DNA from: Filifactor villosus
Lineage (GTDB): Bacteria; Bacillota; Clostridia; Peptostreptococcales; Filifactoraceae
Direction of reading: 5' to 3'
DNA length: 49,445 nt
Assembly: GCF_042652965.1 (NCBI RefSeq)
Contig: NZ_JBHSHL010000015.1
Location: 1-49,445 of the forward strand
In this document: positions 1 through 9,346 of the stretch, in pieces
How the letters are laid out: each line of letters opens with the position of its first letter
Position numbering within the stretch: position 1 is the first letter of the stretch
Program-made: the position numbers and the translations under genes
The notes under the pieces: generated by a model
The model's database searches: none
Seen by the model: the letters and a program-made list of their open reading frames with translations, nothing else
What the model was told of the DNA's origin: nothing

Positions 1-69
1 GAGCAATTCATTTGGCATCGATCGTTTTATGGTTAAGATGCCTTGTTTAATTTGTGTAGACACGCTCTA
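1..69. mobile_element. Terminal segment of an insertion sequence (interior lies left of the window)
   Basis: Bases 1-69 are the reverse complement of bases 49377-49445 with one mismatch (base 6). The outer tip reads AGAGCGTGTCTACACAAATT on the other strand. Tips of this kind (GAG.GTGT.TACACAAA) resemble IS256/Mutator-family ends in Firmicutes, but no transposase is visible, so the family is only a guess. Inside the tip is a six-base stem, GGCATC...GATGCC (about 14-19 and 37-42). The shared length exceeds a usual terminal inverted repeat, so this is more likely the same end of two copies in opposite orientation than the left and right ends of one element. Confidence 0.75.
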
Positions 70-88
70 AACATCGAAAATTAAATTT

Positions 89-205
89 GATACTATTCTC
101 CAATAGAAGTGTGGATATATCTGTTTTTTCAAATCACGAAAAGTTGGTTTATCTTCTATGGCTCACATATCGTTTATGTCCACAACTCAAAAGAATAATA
201 GTATG
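89..205 (+). repeat. MITE-like repeat, family 1, copy A
   Basis: A roughly 116-bp unit that starts with ATACTATTCTCCAATAGAAG and ends with AATAGTAT. It matches copies at 27281-27395 and 27396-27509 on the same strand and 30687-30803 on the opposite strand. The ends form an imperfect terminal inverted repeat (TATACTATT-type). It carries no plausible gene. It lies about 20 bases from the insertion-sequence tip. Confidence 0.75.
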
Positions 206-324
206 ATTACCAAAGATGATGCACCGTACAAAGAGATACTGTGCTTTTCACATCGTTTTATTAAAGTAGAGAAGGATTTTTAGAGAGGGCTTTTTTAAAA
301 TCAATATATTCAAGTATACAAACA

Positions 325-362
325 AACGGATACTTTGACCGCGAAGAATCAAGGTATCCGTT
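325..362 (-). terminator. Intrinsic terminator downstream of yebC
   Basis: A 14-bp stem, AACGGATACTTTGA paired with TCAAGGTATCCGTT (one G-T pair), with a ten-base loop. On the - strand it is followed by a T-rich run (TTTGTTTG), so it fits the end of the yebC transcript. Confidence 0.7.
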
Positions 363-403
363 TTGTATGCTTTGAAGTAAGGTATTACTTACACCGAGCT
401 TAT

Positions 404-1117
404 CTAAGCTTGAAGGTTGGTATAGACCTCCTGGACATCGTCATCGTCATCAAGCATATCCAAGAGCTTGTTCAAACCGGTCAAAGAGGCCTCGTCCACA
501 GAGGTGTAGGTTTGCGGGATCATTGTGATCTCCGCAGACAAGACGGGATAACCCTTTGCTTCGATCGCATCTTTTACCGTATAGAGGTCTCCCGCTTCCG
601 TAAAGATCTCAAAACCTTCTTCTTCCGTGATAAAATCTTCCGCTCCGGCTTCCAAAGCGACATCCATCAATTCATCCTCGGAGATCTCATCGCTCTTCTT
701 GATGAGGATAACTCCTTTTCGATCGAACATAAAGGAAACACAGCCTGAAGTTCCAAGGTTTCCGCCGTTCTTATCGAGATAGTAACGCACATTTCCGGCG
801 GTACGGTTCTTGTTGTCCGTCAAAGCTTCAATAATCATTGCAACTCCTCCGGGTCCATAGCCTTCATAGATGATACTTTCGAAGTTTTCACTCTCTCCGG
901 CCCCCGCTCCTTTTTTGATTGCACGTTCTATATTGTCATTAGGCATATTCATTGCTTTTGCCTTTTCGATAGCAGTCTTTAAAGAAGCATTATATTCGGG
1001 GTCGGGACCACCTTCTTTCACGGCAACCGTGATCAATCTCGCGTACTTTGTAAAAACGGCAGCTTTTTTGGAATCCTGTTTGTTCTTTCGGTTTTCAATA
1101 TTGTGTATACGTCCCAT
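404..1117 (-). CDS. yebC: YebC/PmpR family protein (TACO1-like translation factor)
   Basis: The 237-residue product matches the family in length and along its whole sequence. It has the N-terminal MGRIHNIENRKNKQDSKKA segment, the GGPDPEYNASLKTAI and NMPNDNIERAIKKG stretches, and the central IIYEGYGPGGVAMIIEALTD motif. The acidic C-terminal LDMLDDDDDVQEVYTNL end is also typical. The family was first described as transcriptional regulators; more recent work links it to translation, including relief of ribosome stalling. It is cytosolic. The start follows an AGGAGG ribosome binding site. The gene stands alone on the - strand, diverging from secG, with its own terminator. Confidence 0.95.
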   Translation of the reverse strand: MGRIHNIENRKNKQDSKKAAVFTKYARLITVAVKEGGPDPEYNASLKTAIEKAKAMNMPNDNIERAIKKGAGAGESENFESIIYEGYGPGGVAMIIEALTDNKNRTAGNVRYYLDKNGGNLGTSGCVSFMFDRKGVILIKKSDEISEDELMDVALEAGAEDFITEEEGFEIFTEAGDLYTVKDAIEAKGYPVLSAEITMIPQTYTSVDEASLTGLNKLLDMLDDDDDVQEVYTNLQA

Positions 1118-1352
1118 ATAATCCTCCTGATCTTTATAAGGTAATTACCGAAGAATATTATAGACCAAAAGAGTACAATCATCAAGAAAAATAAATTATC
1201 GGATAAAAAATGGAAAAAATTTAAAAAGGATATTCCATTTTGCAAAAATACTGTATATACTATATACGATATAAAATTAAAGATATACTTTAACCTGTGA
1301 AAAACACGGTTTCAAGGGAATAAAATCGATGCGAATATACTTGCTTTCAATC

Positions 1353-1381
1353 TTGTAAATTCAATTTCCCTGTGTTAAAAT
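1353..1381 (+). promoter_or_regulatory. Sigma-A-type promoter for secG-hppA
   Basis: TTGTAA (1353-1358), a 17-base spacer and TAAAAT (1376-1381) lie about 38 bases before the secG start. The spacing is ideal and the surrounding DNA is AT-rich. Predicted from sequence only. Confidence 0.6.
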
Positions 1382-1418
1382 AGGTGAGTATATTTTATAA
1401 GATTTGGAGGTGCGTAGA

Positions 1419-1646
1419 ATGAGGAATTTTCTTATGGTTCTTGAAATCCTTGTAAGTATTGCATTGATTGCTACCGTCATGTTGCAATCCGGAAGTAATG
1501 CAAGTCTCGGATTTATGGGCGGAGTGTCCGAACAGCTGTCAGGCAATAAGGTTCGTGGAAAAGAAACGGTACTTAGAAAAGTAACCGTTGTTTTGGCAGT
1601 TGTATTTTTAATACTTGCAGTTGTACTACTTGCACTTCAAAAGTAA
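1419..1646 (+). CDS. secG: Preprotein translocase subunit SecG
   Basis: A 75-residue membrane protein with two hydrophobic segments (about residues 2-22 and 52-73). They are joined by a Gly/Ser-rich loop, QSGSNASLGFMGG, which is the usual SecG signature. SecG associates with SecYE and assists protein export. I chose the ATG at 1419 because GGAGGTG sits the right distance upstream; an in-frame TTG at 1404 overlaps that ribosome binding site. It is followed after 14 bases by hppA, so the two are probably cotranscribed. In many Firmicutes secG is followed by rnr and smpB; here the neighbour is a pyrophosphatase. Confidence 0.93.
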   Translation: MRNFLMVLEILVSIALIATVMLQSGSNASLGFMGGVSEQLSGNKVRGKETVLRKVTVVLAVVFLILAVVLLALQK

Positions 1647-1660
1647 AAGGAGGAATAATA

Positions 1661-3682
1661 ATGGAGAACTTGATTTTGTATCCCATTATCGGAATCGTTG
1701 CACTCTTGTTTGCAGGGTTTCTGGTAAGCAAAATCAACAAGGTGGCACCCGGAAATGATAGGATGAAGGAGATTTCTTCCTATATTCATGAAGGTGCGAT
1801 GGCATTTTTGAGAAGAGAATATAAAACTCTTGTCATTTTTATTGTCGTTTTATTTGTGATCTTAGCTGTCGGAATCAATGTTTTGACGGCGGTATGCTTC
1901 CTTGTCGGAGCGATTTTTTCCACCCTTGCAGGCTTCTTCGGAATGCAGGTTGCTACAAAGGCGAACGTAAGAACCGCCAATGCGGCAAAAGAGCAAGGTA
2001 TGAATGGAGCTCTTTCCGTAGCGTTTTCAGGTGGAGCGGTTATGGGAATGTGCGTTGTAGGACTCGGCATTTTGGGAGTAAGTGCACTTTATTTTATTCT
2101 TACAACAATGAGAATTGAAACAAGTGAAATTATGAATATTATTACCGGTTTCGGACTTGGAGCTTCTTCTCTTGCGCTGTTCGGACGTGTCGGCGGAGGT
2201 ATCTATACCAAAGCTGCAGACGTCGGTGCGGACCTTGTAGGTAAGGTGGAGGCCGGAATTCCGGAAGATGATCCGCGTAACCCCGCGGTTATCGCCGACA
2301 ACGTTGGAGATAACGTCGGAGACGTTGCGGGAATGGGAGCCGACCTGTTTGAGTCCTATGTAGGTTCCATTATTGCAGCGATGACTCTCGGATTTATTGC
2401 TACGGAGTATGGTCTTAAGGGAGTGATCTTCCCCTTGGCGGTATCCGGAGTAGGTATTTTGGCATCGATTGTCGGTACCTTTTTTGTTCGCGGAGAAGAG
2501 GGTAAGGATCCTCAAAAGGCTCTTAACCTTGGAACCTATGTTGCGGGAGCACTCACCATCGTCGCATCCTTCTTCCTCTCCAAGATGATCCTTGGAGATG
2601 CAAAAGGCTTTGGAGCGGTTATCGTAGGTCTTGTTGTAGGAACACTGATCGGACAGGTAACGGAGATTTATACCTCCGATTCTCATAAATACGTTCGTAA
2701 GATCGCGGAGCAGTCTGAAACAGGTGCTGCAACGACCATCATCTCCGGACTGTCCGTAGGTATGGCATCCACCTTGGCTCCGATCATCCTTATTTCTTTG
2801 GGTATCCTGTTCTCCTATATGGTAGCGGGAGTGTACGGAATCTCCTTGGCATCTGTCGGAATGCTTGCGACAGCGGGTATGACGATCGCGGTCGACGCTT
2901 ACGGTCCGATTGCGGACAATGCGGGTGGAATCGCTGAGATGTGTGAACTTCCCGAGTCGGTAAGAAACATCACGGACAAATTGGACTCTGTAGGAAATAC
3001 AACGGCGGCAATCGGAAAAGGATTTGCAATCGGTTCGGCTGCTCTTGCAGCACTTTCTCTCTTTGTATCTTATACAGCTGCAGTAGGCATCGATGCCATT
3101 TCAATCCTGAAACCTGAAGTTATTGTAGGAATGTTCATCGGAGGAATGCTTCCCTTCCTGTTCTCCGCAATTACGATGGAGGCGGTAGGAAACGCAGCCT
3201 ACGATATGATTGAAGAAGTTCGAAGACAGTTCAGAGAAAAACCCGGTATCATGAAAGGAACCGAAAAACCGGACTATGCACGATGCGTTGATATCTCGAC
3301 GACAGCATCTTTGAAACAGATGATCGTACCCGGGCTTTTGGCAGTCGTATCTCCTCTTGTGATCGGTCTTCTGCTTGGACCGGAAGCTCTTGGAGGACTT
3401 CTTGGAGGATCTCTTGTATCGGGAGTGCTTATGGCGGTTATGATGTCCAATGCCGGTGGAGCTTGGGACAACGCGAAGAAGTATATCGAGGGAGGAGCGC
3501 ATGGCGGAAAAGGCTCTGACGCTCATAAAGCTGCAGTCGTAGGAGATACGGTTGGAGACCCCTTCAAAGATACATCGGGACCGTCCATCAATATTCTGAT
3601 TAAATTGATGACGATTGTATCTTTGGTATTTGCACCGGTATTCTTGAAATTCGGCGGAATCGTTTTAAATATGATGAAATAA
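1661..3682 (+). CDS. hppA: Membrane-bound ion-pumping pyrophosphatase, K+-dependent type
   Basis: This 673-residue polytopic protein hydrolyses cytosolic pyrophosphate and pumps Na+ and/or H+ outward. The catalytic signature DVGADLVGKVEAGIPEDD is present, followed by DNVGDNVGDVAGMGADLFES and, near the C-terminus, the DNAKKYIEGG and GDTVGDPFKDTSGPS motifs. The segment GNTTAAIGKG has Ala where K+-independent enzymes have Lys, which places it in the K+-dependent class. The Glu in DLFESY is the position associated with Na+-pumping members; plant H+ pumps have their Glu one helical turn later. Na+ transport is therefore inferred. The gene follows secG in a two-gene unit and ends at a strong terminator. 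Confidence 0.96.
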   Translation: MENLILYPIIGIVALLFAGFLVSKINKVAPGNDRMKEISSYIHEGAMAFLRREYKTLVIFIVVLFVILAVGINVLTAVCFLVGAIFSTLAGFFGMQVATKANVRTANAAKEQGMNGALSVAFSGGAVMGMCVVGLGILGVSALYFILTTMRIETSEIMNIITGFGLGASSLALFGRVGGGIYTKAADVGADLVGKVEAGIPEDDPRNPAVIADNVGDNVGDVAGMGADLFESYVGSIIAAMTLGFIATEYGLKGVIFPLAVSGVGILASIVGTFFVRGEEGKDPQKALNLGTYVAGALTIVASFFLSKMILGDAKGFGAVIVGLVVGTLIGQVTEIYTSDSHKYVRKIAEQSETGAATTIISGLSVGMASTLAPIILISLGILFSYMVAGVYGISLASVGMLATAGMTIAVDAYGPIADNAGGIAEMCELPESVRNITDKLDSVGNTTAAIGKGFAIGSAALAALSLFVSYTAAVGIDAISILKPEVIVGMFIGGMLPFLFSAITMEAVGNAAYDMIEEVRRQFREKPGIMKGTEKPDYARCVDISTTASLKQMIVPGLLAVVSPLVIGLLLGPEALGGLLGGSLVSGVLMAVMMSNAGGAWDNAKKYIEGGAHGGKGSDAHKAAVVGDTVGDPFKDTSGPSINILIKLMTIVSLVFAPVFLKFGGIVLNMMK

Positions 3683-3690
3683 ATCGTACA

Positions 3691-3727
3691 AAAAAACCGA
3701 TGTTTGTAAAAACACCGGTTTTTTTTA
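3691..3727 (+). terminator. Intrinsic terminator after hppA
   Basis: A stem of AAACCGATGTTT paired with AAACACCGGTTT around a GTAA loop, followed by a run of eight Ts. It lies nine bases after the hppA stop. Confidence 0.88.
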
Positions 3728-3789
3728 TTTATCTTCCTTCTTGCTCTATCATGTTGCCCTTACGACGGACATCGCTGTGCAAGAACAGC

Positions 3790-4068
3790 TTATCTTTTTA
3801 CAAAACGGGAGACATCGTTTTTCTCGTTTTCGCTCCACTTTACCGCATAGGAGCAGGTGGGAACAGCCTTCCAGTTCTTTTCTTCCAAGAGTTTTGATAC
3901 CTCTACCATCAATTCGTTGGCAACACCTTTGCCTCTAAGGCTCTCGTCGACGAAGGTGTGGTTTACATCGATGGTCGTCTCGTCGATATGTTTAAACGTA
4001 ACTTCGGCTATCGTCTTGCCGTTTTCATCATTTGCAAAAATTCTTCCCGGTTCATAAGAATAGTTCAT
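3790..4068 (-). CDS. Small GNAT-like N-acetyltransferase domain protein (YidJ/NATD1 type)
   Basis: A 92-residue protein with the layout of the minimal GCN5-related acetyltransferase fold: a start of the form Y.PGRIFA.DE.GK.IAEVTF, then DVNHTFVDESLRGKGVANEL. The R.KGVA.EL stretch is the acetyl-CoA pyrophosphate loop (R/Q-x-x-G-x-G/A). A C-terminal W.AVPTCSYAVKW segment is typical of this subfamily. The substrate is unknown. The start is supported by GGGAGGA upstream. It is monocistronic and converges on hppA. Confidence 0.85.
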   Translation of the reverse strand: MNYSYEPGRIFANDENGKTIAEVTFKHIDETTIDVNHTFVDESLRGKGVANELMVEVSKLLEEKNWKAVPTCSYAVKWSENEKNDVSRFVKR

Positions 4069-4340
4069 ATTATTTCCTCCCTGTTACTTTAAATTTGAAT
4101 TTACCTTACTGTATCCTTACCCGATTTCAAAATCTTCTAATCAAGGTAAGCTCTGATGGATGACAGAATAACTTCTTCACAAAGAACCGTAGAAGATGCC
4201 GGGGGAGGGGAGGCGATACATACGTTTGTGATCAGGTATTTTTGATAGATAGAGTTTTTGTGATCAACCTCCTATATATATTTTTATCTGTATGCTTTTT
4301 AAAAAAAACTCGAGACCTGTAAAAGACTTGCCTAATAAAA

Positions 4341-4370
4341 TTGAATATGAATAAAACTTTGTGATATACT
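4341..4370 (+). promoter_or_regulatory. Candidate promoter for the SWIM gene set
   Basis: TTGAAT (4341-4346), an 18-base spacer and TATACT (4365-4370) lie about 105 bases before the SWIM gene. The whole 4069-4475 gap has no convincing gene. It contains a G-rich run at about 4200-4213 and AT-rich stretches. The upstream half must also hold the promoter of the - strand GNAT gene, which I could not pick out. Confidence 0.45.
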
Positions 4371-4475
4371 TTTTATAAAAGAAAAGTTTAAATGCTTGCT
4401 ATCTTTTACTACAAGGGCATTGTTTGTGGAGAGTGTGGTTACATACAGGACGTATTCGACAAATAAGGAGGGTTT

Positions 4476-5837
4476 ATGAGAGGATTTAACAACAGTTCCG
4501 CTCTGTATAAGGATAATATGATGTTGTCGTTGGCTCCGGCCTTGACACCGGAAGGGATTGATTCTCATCCGCAGTTTTTTAGCGGAGACATCGTCGATCC
4601 TCCCGTCTTATCGAGATCTCTTTTGGTATTGGCGGATATCGTTTCTACAAGATATTTCAATTATGTGCCTGTAGGGTTGAGAGATCCGGTGCTATCCGCA
4701 CAGGGAGACAGGCTAAGGGCGGAGGTTTTTTCGGCATGCAACGGAGTCTATGCGAGGTTGGACCTCTTTCAGGAAGCACTGTACGGAGACATCGCCTTCG
4801 GGACGACCAACGTGGATATCGGGATTGATCTCAGAAAGTCACTGACGTCGATAAAGCGGGGAGATAAGCTGAAACTCCATATTGGAGAAGGAGGGATGAA
4901 GACCTTCCATATGCAGGAAGAGATAACGAGGTTCGTTGTTCAAAGACCGGTGGAAATGCCCGACAGATGGGTTAGAGCTTTGGGGAACTGTGCCGGTATC
5001 CATAAGGAGATGAAGAAGGTTTTTGGGGTGGAGGGAATGTCGGCGAAGAACTTCATAGCAACCCTTCCCCCTGCTTCCGGCAAGGAGAGATCCGGCTGGC
5101 TTACTTATTCTAAAACGGGAATCAAACTGTTGCAAAGAGAAGGAAGGGATAGTGTCTATATCAGCGGCCTTCACAGGTTGAGTGCTCTGAAACGCCTTAT
5201 GGTCGATGTCAAGAGTATAGACTTTTACAGGCAAGTCGATAGAGAAATGGGAGGGATGATGATCGTGGTAGGATTGCCGGGAGCGAATGTAATCCTCGGT
5301 TTGACTGCAAAAACTTATGAAGGATACTCGGGAGAAGGAAGTCTTTTGGAGAGTTTGTCGAGTGTGGAAGTGATCGATCGGGCAGATGAAGTGTCATCCA
5401 TCCTTCAATTTGAACCTCATGTCGATGAGAGATACCTTTCTTGTGTTTTGCGATTTTCTCCTGCCGAGCTGGATGCGGCATTGGGACTTTTGGCGACATA
5501 CGGCAAGTTGGGTTATGATGTCGAAGAAGAGGCTTACTTTCATCGAGAATTGCCTGCGGAGCCTGACAGGGTTCTGAAAGATAACCCCAGACTTGTGGGA
5601 GCGAGAAGATTGCTGGAGACTACCCGTCATATCGGAGGAGATAAGTGGTCGGTAGGCTCAAAGGATATGGAATATAGGGTCGTCTATGACACTTCAAAAA
5701 GTTTAAGTGCCGCAAGATGTACCTGTGCCTGGTATCTGAAGTATAAGAATGCCAGGGGACCCTGCAAACATATTTTGGCAGTCAAGATGAGATCGGAAGA
5801 CCTTTATACAAGAGGGAAGGAACATAGGAAAAGATGA
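4476..5837 (+). CDS. SWIM zinc-finger family protein
   Basis: A 453-residue cytosolic protein. Near the C-terminus (about residues 414-432) it has CTC...GPCKH, a CxC-(x)n-CxH SWIM zinc finger, a fold linked to DNA or protein binding. The N-terminal region (ALYKDNMMLSLAP, then FSACNGVYARLDLFQEAL and FGTTNVDIG) resembles a type of SWIM protein I recall from actinobacteria rather than the short N-terminal-SWIM type. No enzyme motif is evident. The start has AAGGAGG upstream. The next gene begins 13 bases after the stop, so the two are surely cotranscribed. Function is unknown; context suggests it acts with the large partner at 5851-9285. Confidence 0.85.
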   Translation: MRGFNNSSALYKDNMMLSLAPALTPEGIDSHPQFFSGDIVDPPVLSRSLLVLADIVSTRYFNYVPVGLRDPVLSAQGDRLRAEVFSACNGVYARLDLFQEALYGDIAFGTTNVDIGIDLRKSLTSIKRGDKLKLHIGEGGMKTFHMQEEITRFVVQRPVEMPDRWVRALGNCAGIHKEMKKVFGVEGMSAKNFIATLPPASGKERSGWLTYSKTGIKLLQREGRDSVYISGLHRLSALKRLMVDVKSIDFYRQVDREMGGMMIVVGLPGANVILGLTAKTYEGYSGEGSLLESLSSVEVIDRADEVSSILQFEPHVDERYLSCVLRFSPAELDAALGLLATYGKLGYDVEEEAYFHRELPAEPDRVLKDNPRLVGARRLLETTRHIGGDKWSVGSKDMEYRVVYDTSKSLSAARCTCAWYLKYKNARGPCKHILAVKMRSEDLYTRGKEHRKR

Positions 5838-5850
5838 GAGGGGAAGAGAT

Positions 5851-8800
5851 ATGAACAGCAAATTAAAAGAGGCGCTTGCCATATATCGCTCTCTGGGCTA
5901 TGAGGAGGCAGAGTTTAACGAGCTTCTTGAGCTTGGAGTGGGGACGAAGGAAGAACAGAAGATTGCGAAGGACGGTTTGAAGTCGGGAGAGTGGATGGAG
6001 TTCAGACAATTGTCCGAAACAGGCTACGGCTTGGTAAACATCGTAGATGTAGACTTGGAAAAACTTGCGATCTTTGCGGTAAGGGTAGGAGTGGATGCGA
6101 GAAGAGCCTCCAATGTTCTTGCAAGAAGCAGTGAGGTGGCTCTGGAGGCGATAAAGCACAGGGGTAAAAAATATGCGGCGGATTTCATAGGCTTTGCCTG
6201 TACATCGAGAAGAAGGGCTTGGGAACACTCGGACTCCTTTTTTGGAGGTATGTGCGTCCGTCTACTCCACGAGTTGGAGCTGGAAATTCCTGAAAGTGTT
6301 GAGTATATCAAGGACTGGGCTTTTTTTGCGGCAAAGACTTTGAATCTAAAGACGGATTCTATGATAGGAGAAAACAAAAAACCGGTTCCGGGTTTAGACA
6401 TGATAAAAACCCGGTTTCGTGAACATATCGAAGTCGGGATTGCCATCAATACGCCTGCAACGGGACCTTTTAGTAAGGTGTTGTTAAAAGGGGTTGAAGA
6501 AGGCTTCCTTCCTCTTGACGATGCAAAGTCTTTGGTATTTCTTGCAATGGATATGGCAGTTCGCCCCGGAGACAGGAAGGAATGGGTAAAAGTCTTGACG
6601 AAGATGGGTATCGACCATGAGGATGTCGTTTCGAGAACGGAGAACCTGGTCTCTCTTCTTGCATTTGGAGAAACTCCTGTGATCGAAGCGTTTGCTCCGT
6701 TGTTGATCGCTCATGCGAAGGACGAAGATCTGAGTCGGATCCTGATGGCTTCTTTCGCTGCCAAAACCAAGAAGGTCAAACAGTTGGTATTGAAGGAAGC
6801 TTTGAAAAGACAGGCTCCCAAGGAGGACGGGGAGTTGTATGAATGGATCGTTTCGATTAGAGACACGGATGATAAGACATTGACAAACCTGATAGATCGG
6901 TTGAGTGCTTTGTGGAACATCGATGTGTCGCTCCATAAGGAAGAAGAACTTGGAGAAGAACCCGTCGGACTTTGGCAGAAGACACCCCCGCTTTGGGAAG
7001 TGCCCCGTTTTGAATTGGGGGAGGTTTCTTCCGAGGATATGACCGAGCTTGCCGCTACAGTCTCAAACAGGAGGGTAGAGGTCTATGATTTGGTCAATGA
7101 GCGCTTCCTTGCGGCAGCAAATAAGCTGGCTGTTAGTAACCCCGAGGAAGCAAAACTCTGTCTGGCGGGGGTAAGACCAAGAGGACTCCAGATCCTGCGC
7201 CTCTTGAATGAATGGGCAAGGAATAAGCCTACTGTCAATACTTTGGATCCAAGAGGAAGGGATGAAGAGCCGGGTAAAAGGTTTTACAGCCGGTTGTTTA
7301 ACGCGAGAAACTATATCGTTTGCAGCAATATCGACAAATTGCCCTGTATTTTATCAACTCCGAGTTTTGAAGACCTCTCTATCAATCTTTCCGACTTGGC
7401 GGAGCGTCTTTTGAAGTATAAAGAGGAAGGATGCAGCTCCGTTTGGGAGCCGGATCTTCAGTTGGCACTTACGAGGTTGGATGTGGAGTCGGCGACAAAG
7501 TCCGATTTAAATAAGATAAAGAAGGCGAAGTTGTATGTAAAAATGCCGGACGGGCAGTTGTTGAAAGATGATAAGAACAAGCTTCTCGTAGCCTGTGATG
7601 TCGTGTTGAACTATCTCAAAGATCCTTGTGTGGAGCCCGAGCTCGATCTTGAGAAGATCCCTTACTGGAATATAAAGGTTGAACTTCCAAAAAGTTTGGA
7701 ATGTTTTCCGAATCGATTTTACTATACTTACGATGATATGTTTTCCGCTTTTCCTCTGTGGGGGGACTATGCCATGGTGTGTGTACGAAGGGACACTGAG
7801 GTGTATCACGGTCAAGGTCTGATCCTAAGACAGGTTGTAAGAAGGAGAAAACCACTTGGAAAGGCAGGGACGATGAATTTTTTTGCAGTTCAGAGTTACT
7901 TGAGTGATGAGAATGCAGGAGATGTTTTGCTTGCGACACGGGAGGCTTGGGAGAGGGGGCTTCTTCTTCCGGGAAGGGCTGAAGTGAAATACTTGGATTG
8001 GAGAGGAGAGGCTCCCTCCAATCTGGCAAGTCTTGCAAAGGCCTTGGACGGCATTGCACAGGACGGGATCCTTTCTGTCGTGTGGGAAGTTGCCGATGAT
8101 TTGATTGCCGCATCTTTAAGGGCTCCGAGAATGATCGCAGGCACGGCGGAACTCGTCAAGTTTTTGCAAAACTATCTTGAAGAAGTTTTCTTTGCCGTAC
8201 GCACAGGTCTTGCTCCTCAAATCGTGTTGGAACTAAAGGGCCTTCGTTCTCTTGCCTCAAGATCGGGCTCGTCCGCCGCCGTTACGACTGCAAAGGCTGT
8301 GGTGCAACGGATCGAAAACTTTGAAGATGCTTGCGGAAACAAAACAGTGGAGAAAGAAGTTCCATCGAAGAAAGCGCCTGCTTCGATTTCGTGCAAGAAG
8401 CTGAAATCGAGTGAGATCCTCCCCAAAGAAGAGGTGGGCATGGGAACGCAAGGTCTTCCTTTTGAGGAGTTTTGGAAGGTACAGACAAAGTCTGAGCCGA
8501 TGATTGAAGATCATGTACAGATCAAAGTCGATGTGCTCAAGACGGAAAGGAGTGTAAAACTCTTTGTATTTACTCTGAAACTGCCGGAAATTGAAGAGTT
8601 TGAATACAAGATCATATCGGAAGGTTGGTTATACGGTTTTGAGAGTGAGGGTCAAACATCAGCCCTTGAGCTGCCTTCGGGCTCTCCCAATGACCCTGAC
8701 GATTGGAAGAAAAATGCAAGACAGGTTTGGCTCCATTTTGATGAAGAAGAGCATAAGATGGTAGTTTCTCCCCATCGAAATTGGAAGGAAGAACAAGAAG

Positions 8801-9285
8801 GAGCGCTCTCTAAAAATGTAAGGACAAGACTTTCGTCGTCCCTGCTTACCGTCATCATAGCTCTGATTGCTCAAGACGGAGATGCTATATACAGTGTACC
8901 CAGATTGATCAGGAAACTGGTGGATGAAGGGGAATTGACACAGGATACGGTTCGATATGCAGTCAAACTCCTTCTTCAACATGAAGCGGTAAGTCCTGCG
9001 AAGCTGGTTCGGATTCTTGAAAAAGAGCCTCAACTGCTTTCGGTTTTTTGGGTAATGTCCGTGGAGTGCATCCGATTTGCGGGTGGAAAGGAAAAGGCTC
9101 CTACTTGGGTCAACAGGGTCTTGGACAACTGCCTCTATTACGCATATTACTTCAAAGAAGCGATAAAAAGAGGCTTTATATCCGATGAAGAAGTACTGTT
9201 GGAAGGCTTAAGAGGTATTGCACACTCCAAGAAGTCCGCTGCCAAGGAGAAGGCGGAGAGGTTCTTGGCCTATCTTTTGAAGTAG
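5851..9285 (+). CDS. Large protein of unknown function, partner of the SWIM protein
   Basis: A 1144-residue protein that I do not recognise securely. It has no signal peptide, membrane segment, Walker motif or nuclease motif that I can see. The composition (Leu, Glu, Lys, Ala, with repeated L..LA and AL..L patterns) suggests mainly helical, HEAT-like structure. A polar, Lys/Ser/Pro-rich linker around residues 828-860 separates the main body from a C-terminal part of about 280 residues. The ribosome binding site GGGGAAGAG precedes the ATG. Large helical proteins (possibly the DUF6493 group) occur beside SWIM proteins in other bacteria, but I offer that only as a search target. It is expressed with the SWIM gene upstream and probably the 260-residue gene downstream. 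Confidence 0.8.
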   Translation: MNSKLKEALAIYRSLGYEEAEFNELLELGVGTKEEQKIAKDGLKSGEWMEFRQLSETGYGLVNIVDVDLEKLAIFAVRVGVDARRASNVLARSSEVALEAIKHRGKKYAADFIGFACTSRRRAWEHSDSFFGGMCVRLLHELELEIPESVEYIKDWAFFAAKTLNLKTDSMIGENKKPVPGLDMIKTRFREHIEVGIAINTPATGPFSKVLLKGVEEGFLPLDDAKSLVFLAMDMAVRPGDRKEWVKVLTKMGIDHEDVVSRTENLVSLLAFGETPVIEAFAPLLIAHAKDEDLSRILMASFAAKTKKVKQLVLKEALKRQAPKEDGELYEWIVSIRDTDDKTLTNLIDRLSALWNIDVSLHKEEELGEEPVGLWQKTPPLWEVPRFELGEVSSEDMTELAATVSNRRVEVYDLVNERFLAAANKLAVSNPEEAKLCLAGVRPRGLQILRLLNEWARNKPTVNTLDPRGRDEEPGKRFYSRLFNARNYIVCSNIDKLPCILSTPSFEDLSINLSDLAERLLKYKEEGCSSVWEPDLQLALTRLDVESATKSDLNKIKKAKLYVKMPDGQLLKDDKNKLLVACDVVLNYLKDPCVEPELDLEKIPYWNIKVELPKSLECFPNRFYYTYDDMFSAFPLWGDYAMVCVRRDTEVYHGQGLILRQVVRRRKPLGKAGTMNFFAVQSYLSDENAGDVLLATREAWERGLLLPGRAEVKYLDWRGEAPSNLASLAKALDGIAQDGILSVVWEVADDLIAASLRAPRMIAGTAELVKFLQNYLEEVFFAVRTGLAPQIVLELKGLRSLASRSGSSAAVTTAKAVVQRIENFEDACGNKTVEKEVPSKKAPASISCKKLKSSEILPKEEVGMGTQGLPFEEFWKVQTKSEPMIEDHVQIKVDVLKTERSVKLFVFTLKLPEIEEFEYKIISEGWLYGFESEGQTSALELPSGSPNDPDDWKKNARQVWLHFDEEEHKMVVSPHRNWKEEQEGALSKNVRTRLSSSLLTVIIALIAQDGDAIYSVPRLIRKLVDEGELTQDTVRYAVKLLLQHEAVSPAKLVRILEKEPQLLSVFWVMSVECIRFAGGKEKAPTWVNRVLDNCLYYAYYFKEAIKRGFISDEEVLLEGLRGIAHSKKSAAKEKAERFLAYLLK

Positions 9286-9346
9286 GAGGCTACAGACGGG
9301 ATACGAAAATTTGAAGAAAGAAAAGCAGTGAAAGGAAGAGGTTGCG

